Positions 15,757-24,900 of a DNA stretch of 64,000 nt are shown in pieces (the stretch's first letter is position 1; every line of letters begins with the position of its first letter). The notes beneath the pieces are model-generated. The model saw only the letters and a program-made list of their open reading frames with translations, did no database searches and was not told the origin of the DNA. Origin of the DNA: UBA6144 sp964399165 (GTDB lineage: Bacteria; Bdellovibrionota; Bacteriovoracia; Bacteriovoracales; Bacteriovoracaceae); the NCBI GenBank assembly GCA_964399165.1, contig CAYNPO010000016.1:1-64000 (forward strand), given 5' to 3'. The position numbers were made by a program, and so were the translations under genes.

Positions 15757-18666
15757 TTACTGGCCGCGGGCGCTTCCGAGGAGGCCTTCGATCATTTGGA
15801 GGGCGCCGGCATCTCCTCCGGAGAAGCTGTTGAACTCGGCGCCACACCCATTGCCGCGGTTTTCGCCCAGACCACTAGCTTGCGAGCGCATGGCGATGAG
15901 GGCGCTCTCCCGACGGTTGGCGATCTCTTCACGAAACTCTTCGGCGATGTACTCTTCCACATCGTCATCCTGGCAAGCCGTAGTAATGGATTGCTGACAA
16001 GCGGCTGCATCTGCGCTGGTTCCGCAGTTCAAAGCACGTGCCCCTGCCCGCCGAAGAGCCGCCACCTGCTGCTCTCTCTCCATTTCATCGCCGTCTTGGA
16101 AGCAGACACGCCAGGCTTGGCAGCCATCATGATTGGCGTTCTCGCGCAGGCTGCAGAATTCACGGACGCTGGAAGGTTCGTCTCCCCCGCCGCGGGCCAG
16201 AAGGCGGTCCACATCGCTGACGTCTTCCACTTCCGAGTTGTAGGTGCGGCAAATCGACTGAAACTGCCCCATATAAGCCATGGCCGAAGAGTTGCCAGCC
16301 TCGGCGGCGGACTGGAATGAGGACTCGGCTAAATCTGCGATGTCGCAGCTAGGGTTGTGGCTTATGGCTTGCTGGGCGGCGCAGGCCCGCTGCTGGGCCT
16401 CCATGCGCTCCTGCATCATCTGGCGATAGGCCCCGTAAGCTTGGTTGTAGTTTGAGATGTTGTTGGTACACGTTTGCTGTGCCTCACGAATCCGCTGTTG
16501 GGCCAGGCGGACGTTCTCGCGGATCTGGCGGATGTGGCCGTTCACGCCGCCGCTGGCTCCACTTTGTTCGCCGCTGTTGCGTTCGCCGGGACGGTTGCCA
16601 GTCATGACGGCGATCCGCTGTGCGCGCAGCTGCTCTTTGAGTTCGTCCAGGTTCTTCTTCACGACCAGGTCAAAGAACTTGTCCGGGTCTTCCATGCTCA
16701 TGTCCTGCAGGCCATCGAGGAAGGCGCGGGCGCGCTCGCCCTCGGCGTAGTCGAACTTCACGTCGGTGGGGAGGACCAGTCCCTGCTGAAGGGTCTGGCT
16801 GATGGCCACGCCTTGGATGGCGAAGTGCTGTTGAGCGTTCCGGTACATGGCCATGAGGTTGCGTTTGTGGTTTTCCACGCTGGCGTTGTAGCGCTGGGCA
16901 GCCTGGTTGCGCTTCTGGGTCTCGGTTTGAACCAGGGTCTGGGCCTTGGCAAAACAGCCGTTCATTCCGTTGGCGCAGGAGGTGGCGCGCTTCACGCAGA
17001 AGTTAGCGCTGCCGGTGCTCAAATCCTGGCTGGAGCAGGTGGCGACGCCCTGGGCGTTGGCGGTGCGGTTGTCGGCGCAGTCAATGACTTGGTTGATGAT
17101 GCGGTTGGCGAGGTTGGTGCCCAGGCTCGAGGTGAAGGCCTGGTACTGGGAGTGGATGCTTTTCAGCTGGCTGCTCAAGGATGCAGGGGTGACGCCTTGG
17201 GAGTTGGCGTTGCTTTCAAACTGCTGCTGACAGTTCTGCACATGCAATTGGATGAAGGCGGCCGGGGTCATGCGGGTGGAGGCCTTGACGGACGTGTTGC
17301 CGACGGTGGCGGAGCGCTGGGTGTCCACCACGTAGTTGGAATTGGAGCCGGTGGACTCGAACTCACGGATGCGACGAAGTTTCTCCTCAATGGAGAGGCC
17401 GTTATTGGCGAGGGTGTCGCGGATGAAGGTCACGTAAGCGCTGTCGGCGTCGATGGTGGCATTCTGGTTGATAATCCGCAGATCGCCGCCCAAGGCACGG
17501 ATGTTGGGCTGGCCGCTGAGGCAGGCGTTCTTGTAGCTGCGCTCCCAATTAGCCAGCTCGCTGGCGAAAGTGCGGGGATTGCCGAACAAGTTCGGGGGGG
17601 CCGGGCGGCCACTTTCCACCGCACCGAGGTCATCCACTTTGTTGCGGAACTCGGCGAGGGAGGTCTCAGTCTCGCTGGCAAAGGTTCCGAGGACAGAAGC
17701 CAATGGTTCCCGCTCGCGGTTGAAGCCGTAGGTGGAGCCGGAGGAGTTGAGGCTGGTCAGGGCCTGGGGGCCGCCGCTTCTGGTCTGGTTGGCCATGCGC
17801 TGGGCGAGGTTGCGGACGTCTTTCTCCACCGCACTAGCGGTTCCGGAGTTCCACTCGGCGGCGCTGAAGTTGCCGGCGCCCGGGGCCTTGGCGTTGGCGC
17901 GGTTGCTGAGTTCGGTTTGGATAGCCTCAAGTCCTCCGTTGCCGTTGCCGGCGTTACCCTTGTTGTTGAAGTCGTTGGCGTTCATCACCATCCGGCAGCC
18001 AGCGTCGGCGAACAGGTTGGCGAACTGCACGTTCTGCTGGGCCAAAGCCTGGCGTGAAGTGGCGTTGTTGGGCCCCTTGAGGAGGGCCTGGGCCATTTCC
18101 ACTTGCTGGCGGTCGGCGGCGGCGGCGCGCTTGAAGGCATCGGTGGCCGACTTGAGTTGGTTGATGAGGTTGTCGATTTGTTGCTCGCGGTTCAGCAAGG
18201 CTCGCTCCAAGGCGGCCGCTGAACGCGTGAGGCATCCAATGCCTTCGTTGCTGCCCTGGTTGTCTTCCACGGACATGACTTCGTAAGCGTTGTTCATGAG
18301 GTCGAACTGGGTGGCCATCTGGTGCGCGCATTGGGCGCGGGCAGCCGCTTCCATGGGATTGGACATGTCGAAGTCCCCGGTGCAGCTTTCATGGACAACG
18401 ATGTTGGGGAGAGTCTGGAGCACGCGACACTCAGGGAAAACCTGGCTGGCGCAATGTTGGCCGGGGCCGCAAGGGCGCACGTCCATGGACTGCACCGCCT
18501 GCTGGCACATCATTCCGTACTGGCTCATCTGTGCTTGCGCCGCCAACTGCGCACCCATGTTTAGGATGGTGCTGGCCAAACTCGTGTCCGCCGAAGCTAC
18601 AGGCGCGAGTGCCAGCTGGAAGGCGGTGAGGAGGGTGAAAGTTTGGGTGAAGCGGCTCGGTTTCAT
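15757..18666 (-). CDS. Large secreted Gln/Ala-rich coiled-coil protein, unknown function
   Basis: 969 aa with a clear Sec signal peptide ending near APVASA (about residue 26). The mature protein is rich in Gln, Ala and Asn, with long predicted helical stretches (for example about 160-215 and 680-740) and many scattered cysteines that suggest disulfides. I recognise no domain. AAGGA lies 6 bases before the ATG. The downstream lipoprotein protease begins after a 49-base gap holding a small hairpin (15738-15751), so they probably share a transcript. Divergent from the FHA gene. Confidence 0.8.
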   Translation of the reverse strand: MKPSRFTQTFTLLTAFQLALAPVASADTSLASTILNMGAQLAAQAQMSQYGMMCQQAVQSMDVRPCGPGQHCASQVFPECRVLQTLPNIVVHESCTGDFDMSNPMEAAARAQCAHQMATQFDLMNNAYEVMSVEDNQGSNEGIGCLTRSAAALERALLNREQQIDNLINQLKSATDAFKRAAAADRQQVEMAQALLKGPNNATSRQALAQQNVQFANLFADAGCRMVMNANDFNNKGNAGNGNGGLEAIQTELSNRANAKAPGAGNFSAAEWNSGTASAVEKDVRNLAQRMANQTRSGGPQALTSLNSSGSTYGFNREREPLASVLGTFASETETSLAEFRNKVDDLGAVESGRPAPPNLFGNPRTFASELANWERSYKNACLSGQPNIRALGGDLRIINQNATIDADSAYVTFIRDTLANNGLSIEEKLRRIREFESTGSNSNYVVDTQRSATVGNTSVKASTRMTPAAFIQLHVQNCQQQFESNANSQGVTPASLSSQLKSIHSQYQAFTSSLGTNLANRIINQVIDCADNRTANAQGVATCSSQDLSTGSANFCVKRATSCANGMNGCFAKAQTLVQTETQKRNQAAQRYNASVENHKRNLMAMYRNAQQHFAIQGVAISQTLQQGLVLPTDVKFDYAEGERARAFLDGLQDMSMEDPDKFFDLVVKKNLDELKEQLRAQRIAVMTGNRPGERNSGEQSGASGGVNGHIRQIRENVRLAQQRIREAQQTCTNNISNYNQAYGAYRQMMQERMEAQQRACAAQQAISHNPSCDIADLAESSFQSAAEAGNSSAMAYMGQFQSICRTYNSEVEDVSDVDRLLARGGGDEPSSVREFCSLRENANHDGCQAWRVCFQDGDEMEREQQVAALRRAGARALNCGTSADAAACQQSITTACQDDDVEEYIAEEFREEIANRRESALIAMRSQASGLGENRGNGCGAEFNSFSGGDAGALQMIEGLLGSARGQ

Positions 18667-18801
18667 AAGAAATCCTTGGGTGGCTTTAAGCCCTCATTTT
18701 AGCAGGCTTATCGGTCAACTCCCGGGAATCATTAAAAAGTGGTCTGCTCCCTTATATTTTAAGGCCGGTCCCGTTTCGGGGCCCTCTGCGTCGCTGGTTT
18801 C

Positions 18802-18829
18802 TTGGCATCCCCGGAAAAAGGATTACACT
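18802..18829 (+). promoter_or_regulatory. Sigma-70-like promoter for the FHA gene
   Basis: TTGGCA (18802-18807) with 5 of 6 consensus matches, a 16-base spacer and TACACT (18824-18829). It is 38 bases upstream of ATG 18868, in the 200-base divergent region. Confidence 0.45.
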
Positions 18830-18867
18830 AAAGCTAGTAATTTTGCGGACTTCACTGCGGGGACGGG

Positions 18868-21093
18868 ATGGATTTACCGGGGTTGTTTCAGCGCCTGCGG
18901 GCGCCAAAAAAAGCGGGCACGCCCGCCCCTGAGCCAATGCGCCGACCTACCGTGGAGCGTTTCTTCCTGGAGTTTGCGAATATTCAGGACACCCCCCGCT
19001 ACGCCTTGGAAGAGCATTTCACCGTGGGTTCCGAAATCGGTGATCTCGTGGTGGATGAACCCTCTCTTTCCCCCCGTCATGCCACCTTCCATTTGAAAGA
19101 CGGCGTGGTAACTGTCACGGACCATGCCAGCGCGCGTGGCACCCAGTTGGCGGGCTCACCGTTACCCCGGGGACGGGCGGTGATTCTCGAAGTGGGGGAC
19201 GAAGTCGTTCTCGGTGACGTCGTGGTGAAGCTGGTGAGTGACGCCGTCCGTGTGCCCGCGTTTCCTTCACTGCCTCCCACGGAGGACGCGCCGGAAGACG
19301 TCGAGACCAGGGTCACCTCGGATGAAGAGGAAGTGCCCGAGCTTCCTCGGCACGAGGCGGCTCCGCGCCCGGCCAGGCCCAAGGCCATTGGGGGCGGTAA
19401 GGATCGCGCCGCCAATGCCCTACCACGGGTCATCGCCCTCCTGCTGGACGTTGCGTGGTCCGTGGTGTTGTGGGAAGTGTTCGCGCCGTTCGTGGATTTC
19501 AGGGAAGGTCTGGAACTCGTCCCGCGCTGGTTGCAGTCTGAGTTCCTGCCGGTCGTGGAGGGCGCTCTCGCCTCCGTGGGTTTGAAAGGCGGATGGGACT
19601 TTCTGGTGAGAATCCTCGCCGAGGCCGACGAGGGCCTTGACTTGAGTTACCTCGCGATGCTGTTCGTCCTGCTGCGGGTGGGACCCACCCTGTTGTGGGG
19701 TACAAGCCTGGGAAGCTACATGGCAGGCATCCGGGCTTCCGGTAATTGGATCGGCAAACGCTTGGGGGGCGTGCTCCGCGAGTTGCTGGGCCTGCTCACG
19801 GGGCCCCTCCTCATTCCGGATTTACCCACCCTCCTTTCCAAGCGCTCATTGAAGGAAGTGCTCACACGCACTTTGGTCTACACCCCCTCCAGAGGGGCGG
19901 TGGTGGCGTCTTTGGTGCTGTTCCTTCCGCTTTCCTTGGTGGCGCTGGTGGCGGCGCCCCTACTTGAGGGAGGCGAACTCGCGGTGGCGGTGCCGCTGTC
20001 TAAAACGGCACCCAAGGAAATCCCGGCCCCCATGCCCGCCACGGGAGAGTTGCCCTCGCCTTGGTTCGGGGCGCGTTTCCGCTTCGAGGCCGATGACTGG
20101 TGGGCCCTGCCCCGTTTCACCTGGAGCATGCGGGACGGAACCCGCTCCCTTTTACCGGCCCTCCTTTTCCAACATTCCGACGGGACCTCCGTGCCCCTGG
20201 TGTTGGCGCGGACCTTCGCGTGGAGCGATCTCCTCGCACCTGTGATGGCCCATAACCCAGCGGCCCGTGCCGCTTATCCGACGCTCAAGTCGGTTTGGCG
20301 CGGAAAGCAGCGCCTCGGGGCATCCGAGCGCGAAGCTTTTCCCCGTGAACTCCAGCGTCTCATCGACACCGCGTTCGCGCTGGAAGCTTCTAACGTCCTT
20401 GACCACGTGCAGGCCCATGGCTTCCCCTACAAAGGCTATTTGGATTTCCGCCGCGCACTCATGGGACTGGTGGCTTCTTCCCCGGACGGCATTTGGTCGG
20501 TGACGACCATGGGAGACACGTCTTTCCTGTTTTACGGTTCTTCGGGCGAGCGGCCCCACGACACTTTCATTCCCCTGTTGCCCGGAAAGGGCCGTGTTCT
20601 CCGCGTGAGCTACCCGTCCGGCCGCGCCCGTGCCCGCATCCATCCCCGTGCCGAGGCGGGCATTTGGGGCCGCACTGCCTGGAGCGGGGCTGGGGCATCA
20701 AGTTCCGTGGGTATGGGCAAAATCGTGGACGTGGCGGCTGCCTTGGCCACACCTGGCCCCGCCCCTGCCGCCGTGGCGGCGTTGGAAGAAGTCTACGGCT
20801 CCTTTTACGAAGCGGCTTCCGCCACCGTGGGATCCCCAGTAGAATCCCCTCGCCGCAAGGCTTTGCTCGCCTCCTTGGCAGACGCGCGGCAAGTGATGCG
20901 GCAGTTGCGCGGTCAGCGTGCCCGGGCGAAGGATGTTGAAGCCGCCGCTGAGTTGGACCGGTTGGCAGCACGGTTGACCGAACTCCACGCCCAACTCAAG
21001 GCCGGAAACCTGGCCTTCTTTGGGTACGAGAGCACAGCACCGGCGGAAACACCTCCGCCTGAGGCGGCCCCCGCGCCCACACGGGACCTTTGA
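18868..21093 (+). CDS. FHA domain, membrane (RDD-like) and periplasmic domain fusion protein
   Basis: 741 aa. Residues about 40-130 form an FHA-like domain (SLSPRHATFHL), although the usual leading Gly-Arg is Gly-Ser and the closing Asn is not obvious, so phosphothreonine binding is uncertain. After an acidic/Pro linker, residues about 175-345 hold four or five membrane segments resembling an RDD domain. The C-terminal 350 residues are likely periplasmic and end in an Ala-rich coiled coil plus a Pro-rich tail. The design suggests coupling of a cytoplasmic phosphosignal to an envelope activity. Its TGA overlaps the uppP ATG (TGATG), so it may be connected with undecaprenyl-phosphate recycling. 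Confidence 0.75.
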   Translation: MDLPGLFQRLRAPKKAGTPAPEPMRRPTVERFFLEFANIQDTPRYALEEHFTVGSEIGDLVVDEPSLSPRHATFHLKDGVVTVTDHASARGTQLAGSPLPRGRAVILEVGDEVVLGDVVVKLVSDAVRVPAFPSLPPTEDAPEDVETRVTSDEEEVPELPRHEAAPRPARPKAIGGGKDRAANALPRVIALLLDVAWSVVLWEVFAPFVDFREGLELVPRWLQSEFLPVVEGALASVGLKGGWDFLVRILAEADEGLDLSYLAMLFVLLRVGPTLLWGTSLGSYMAGIRASGNWIGKRLGGVLRELLGLLTGPLLIPDLPTLLSKRSLKEVLTRTLVYTPSRGAVVASLVLFLPLSLVALVAAPLLEGGELAVAVPLSKTAPKEIPAPMPATGELPSPWFGARFRFEADDWWALPRFTWSMRDGTRSLLPALLFQHSDGTSVPLVLARTFAWSDLLAPVMAHNPAARAAYPTLKSVWRGKQRLGASEREAFPRELQRLIDTAFALEASNVLDHVQAHGFPYKGYLDFRRALMGLVASSPDGIWSVTTMGDTSFLFYGSSGERPHDTFIPLLPGKGRVLRVSYPSGRARARIHPRAEAGIWGRTAWSGAGASSSVGMGKIVDVAAALATPGPAPAAVAALEEVYGSFYEAASATVGSPVESPRRKALLASLADARQVMRQLRGQRARAKDVEAAAELDRLAARLTELHAQLKAGNLAFFGYESTAPAETPPPEAAPAPTRDL

Positions 21094-21923
21094 TGGATTT
21101 TGCCACCGCATTGCTCTACGGCGTGATCCAAGGCCTCTCCGAGTTTTTGCCCGTGAGCTCCAGTGGGCATTTGGCCCTGCTTCCTTTCTTCATGGAGTTC
21201 AAGGATCCCGGCGTCCTATTTGATCTCTGCATGCATTTGGGCACGGCCCTTGCCGTACTCTTGTATTACCGCACGCGGGTGGCAGAACTCGCCCGCGCCG
21301 CGGGACCCGGTATCTTGGATCTCTCGCGGCAGGAACCTGCGCGAGTTTTCTTGCGCAACTTCGTCTGCGCCACGGCGGTGTCGGTGGCGGTGATCCTGGT
21401 ACTCAAACCCTTCGCGGACCTTGGACGGAGCCCTTGGGCCATCATGGTCAACCAGGCCCTGTTCGGCATTCTTTTGTGGGTCGCGGACCGTGCCCAACGT
21501 AAGCACGGAGAAGCCGAAGGCACGGCTGAATTTTTTGGACGCGCCCACCACTGGAGAGTGGCCGCGGTCATTGGAGCCGCCCAGGCCCTGGCAATCTTCC
21601 CGGGAGTGAGCCGTTCCGGCGTCACCTTGACGGCCGCCTTCCTCCTGGGGCTGGGCCGCACCCAGGCAGGGCACTTTTCATTTTTGCTCTCGCTGCCCAT
21701 CATCCTGGCGGGCATGCTGGTAGAACTGCCGACTTTGCCGGAAGAGTTGGCCCGGGGAGGGGTGGAGCCCTCCGTGCTAGTGGCCGGAGTGGCCACGTCC
21801 TTCGCTGTAGGATTCGCCACGATCCATTATTTCCTCAAGCTGATCGCGCGGATATCCCTTGGATGGTTCACCCTGTATCGCCTGGTGTTGGCGGGGGTGC
21901 TGGCTGGCCTGCTGCTCAGTTAG
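21093..21923 (+). CDS. uppP: Undecaprenyl-diphosphatase
   Basis: 276 aa polytopic membrane protein. It dephosphorylates undecaprenyl pyrophosphate to recycle the carrier for peptidoglycan and other glycans; family members (BacA) give bacitracin tolerance. Both signature regions are present: GLSEFLPVSSSGHL near the N-terminus and PGVSRSGVTL in the second half. The start ATG shares a base with the stop of the FHA gene. Its 3' end overlaps the convergent 1664-aa gene by 8 bases. Confidence 0.96.
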   Translation: MDFATALLYGVIQGLSEFLPVSSSGHLALLPFFMEFKDPGVLFDLCMHLGTALAVLLYYRTRVAELARAAGPGILDLSRQEPARVFLRNFVCATAVSVAVILVLKPFADLGRSPWAIMVNQALFGILLWVADRAQRKHGEAEGTAEFFGRAHHWRVAAVIGAAQALAIFPGVSRSGVTLTAAFLLGLGRTQAGHFSFLLSLPIILAGMLVELPTLPEELARGGVEPSVLVAGVATSFAVGFATIHYFLKLIARISLGWFTLYRLVLAGVLAGLLLS

Positions 21924-24900
21924 AGGGTTCGCAGTACCAGTGGTTGTTCCACCGGAAGCCGGCGTCGTAGACGTCGCCGGCCACGCCGGTGTCCTCGTTG
22001 TTGTCCACGGCATCCGAACGGTAGGTGAAGCGACGGGTTTTCCCCGCGGGATTGATGCCACCGCCTTCGAGGGGGATATAGAGGTCGCTGATGGCGCGAC
22101 CCATGACCAGGCGGCCCGAGCAGCAGAGTTTCTTGGCCTGGGCTATGGCATACACCTGGGCTGGATCCTTGATATACCCGGTTTCCGAGTCATAGGAGGA
22201 GTCGGGAAGGCCGCGGCCCTCGGAAGAAACGTAGCGGTTCAAGTAAACGGTCACGTCGGCGAAATCCCCCAGACAGCATCGGGTGGGGCCGCCTTGGTTG
22301 GTGAGGGTGCCCGTACAGCAGGTGTTGGCGGTGGCGCCCTCAGGGACCTTGCCGCCGGCGGGCACGCAGCAGTTGAACTCTTTTTCGGAGAAAACTTTCT
22401 TGAGTTTCCCCGCACCGATCTCGAGTTTGTCGTAGCTGGCAGCGGAGATGTAGTCGGTGCCGCCGCCACTCACGTCTTCGACCAACGGGGTCTTGAGGGT
22501 GTCGTCCAGGGGGTCGCCCAGGCCTTCCCGGCTCGCCTGGTTCTCGTCGACCAGTTTCTCCACCCCGGCATCGGAGGGGAAGGGAATGAGCACTTGTGGG
22601 ATGCCCACTAGCTCGAAACGATCGATCCACTTGAGGTAGGTATTCCCCTGGGCCTCACTGAGGTTGCGGATCTCGCAGGAGAGAGTGCCGAAGTTGGTGT
22701 TGGAGCAAGCGAGGTTCTCGGTTTCGTCCAGCAGGGTGCTGAACTTCTGATCGTAGAACCAGTTCCAGGCGTAGAAAATGTCTTTGGCTATGCTCTGGGA
22801 CTTGGCCTCGCCCCAAGTGTGTCCCCCGCCGTTCTCCGAGGCGAAGCTGCGCACCCAATGGCCGGTGCAGCAGGTGCGACTGTTCATGAGATCCAGCGTT
22901 TTGTACTGGTTCAGGATGAACTCCACGGCCAGCCCATTACCTGCCACCGTGCGTGCGGTGGGCACGACGAGGGCGGGGAAGGACTGGGTGGAGGGAGCCG
23001 TAGGATCCACGCAGCTGACCTGGTCGAAAACGGTGTGGTTTCGCGTGTAGCGGGTCGTGGAATTGAAGTCGGTGGTGACCCCAGCGATGGCAGGCTGGCG
23101 CCCACCACCTGGTTTGGCCACGCATGCCGTGAACGAAGTGTCCTGGTCGTATTGGCTGTAGACCTGGATGGTTTTTCCGGTCATGCGGCAACACTTGTTG
23201 CTTTTGGCGTCGAAAGAGGCGTTGAGGGTGCTGTCGTAGAGTTTGGTGGGCTCCGGATTGCCGCAGGTAAGGTCCTCTTTCCAAAAATTTTGTTCGGCGG
23301 TGTTGTTGGCGAAGCCACCCCAGTCCCCCAGTGTCTTCATCTTGTTGGCGACGAAGGGAGCAGGGGCGCACTCGAGGTCACTGAAGCACGGGGCGCCAGG
23401 TGCCCGGAGGCACGCATGGCGCTGGTAGCCCACGGCCGTGGCGGCGCTGCCGGCGCTGGTATTGAGGAGGTTGAGAGCGGAGAACTCCGTCATGTCGAGG
23501 ACCGCTGTGGGGATGTTCTGGGCCACCGCCACCACCGAGGCCTGGGTGCTGCGGCTGGCAGTGTGGTGGATGTACGTGCCAGCCTCGGTGGCTGGGCAGA
23601 AAGCGAGGGCGGTGGAGGATTTCTTCGTCCCGGCGCTGGTGAGCTTGACCGTCGGCCCCACGCCGAACATCCTGTCGGCCGCTTCCTTGTCGCTGGCCGA
23701 GGGGATCCTGGAGTGCGCAAGGCCGTAGGTAGTGGAGGCCACGTCTCGTCCGGGTAGGCATACTGCTTGAACGCCAACGGATGTCATGAGGTGGTCACGG
23801 AGGTTCGTGGCGCCGAAGCCCCAGGCCGAGCTGTTGATGGAGGCGGGGCTTTTAGTGCCGTAGTAATCCTGGGGACGGCCCACCACGCGCGCCCCGAGAC
23901 CCACGGTGTCGCGCACGCCCTGGTCCCCGAGGAGATTCTGACTTTCCGGCGAACGCGCCCAGCGGCTGATGGCCGTGTTGAAGCGCGAGCCACCGTCCAG
24001 GCGCGCGCAGTAGTGGTTGGGTGAGCAGGCGGCGAGGCCCGGGAGGGAGGTGCCGTTGTAAGTACTACCCAGGGAGGCGAGGTCTGGGGCGCAAGGAGCG
24101 CCACGGCCACGGTAAACGCAGCGCTTGGACTGTCCGTTCGCCCCTCCAAGCAGCGAGATCAGGGTGCGGGATTCAGAGGCGACGTACTCGTTACCGGCAT
24201 TATCGAAGCGCGGCCAGGGGCTGGTGATCCCCGTGACGGTCTGGCAGGAATAGTCATAGCCCAATTGGCGCAGACAATCGTCGTCGCTGGAACAGAAGTG
24301 GTTCTTCTGGCATTCGGCACCGTCGCTCTCCGTGTCGTGGTCCACGTTGGAGCCCGCGTCCACCACGGCGTTTTCGCTCACCACCACCTTGAGGGAGCCG
24401 GATTCGGAGAGGTCGCCAAAGGGCATGTTCACGGCAAGTAGCAGTTTGGTGCCGGTGGCCTTGATTCGGCGTTCGTTTCCGATGGCGAACCAAGTGACCC
24501 CGTCATAGGAGCCGATGACGGCGCCATAGTCGAATCCGTACCAGTCCCTCTGGTAACCGTTGGCGTAATAGAAGTGCTGGGCAGCCAGGCGGCGTTTGCG
24601 CTGGGTGGGCAGGTCACTGCCGGTGGCGTGTGACCAAGGGAGCATGGTGGCGGGAACGAAGCAGGCCCGGCCGAACAACAGGTCGTCGGCACGGTAAACC
24701 GCGGAGGAGGACGTCCGGGAAGCGTTGCGGAGGTTGGGCTGGTAACCGCCGCCGCGCCCGGTGAAAGTTTGGGGGAAGAGTTTCAAGAGGGGCTGGTAGG
24801 GATCATTCCCGCAGTTGGCGCAATTGGTGACACCGCCACTGTCCACATAGATGTCGTACGTGCGGTCTTTCTGCACTGTCACCACGGCCGGCGCGCGGGG

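Noticed and set aside
16474..18057. Long open frame on the + strand, 527 codons
   Set aside because: It is antisense to the 969-aa gene, has Val/Gly-rich shadow composition and no start context or family features.
22819..23757. 312-codon + strand frame inside the giant lipoprotein gene
   Set aside because: Shadow frame; the reverse-strand protein has a lipobox and ordered Cys motifs.
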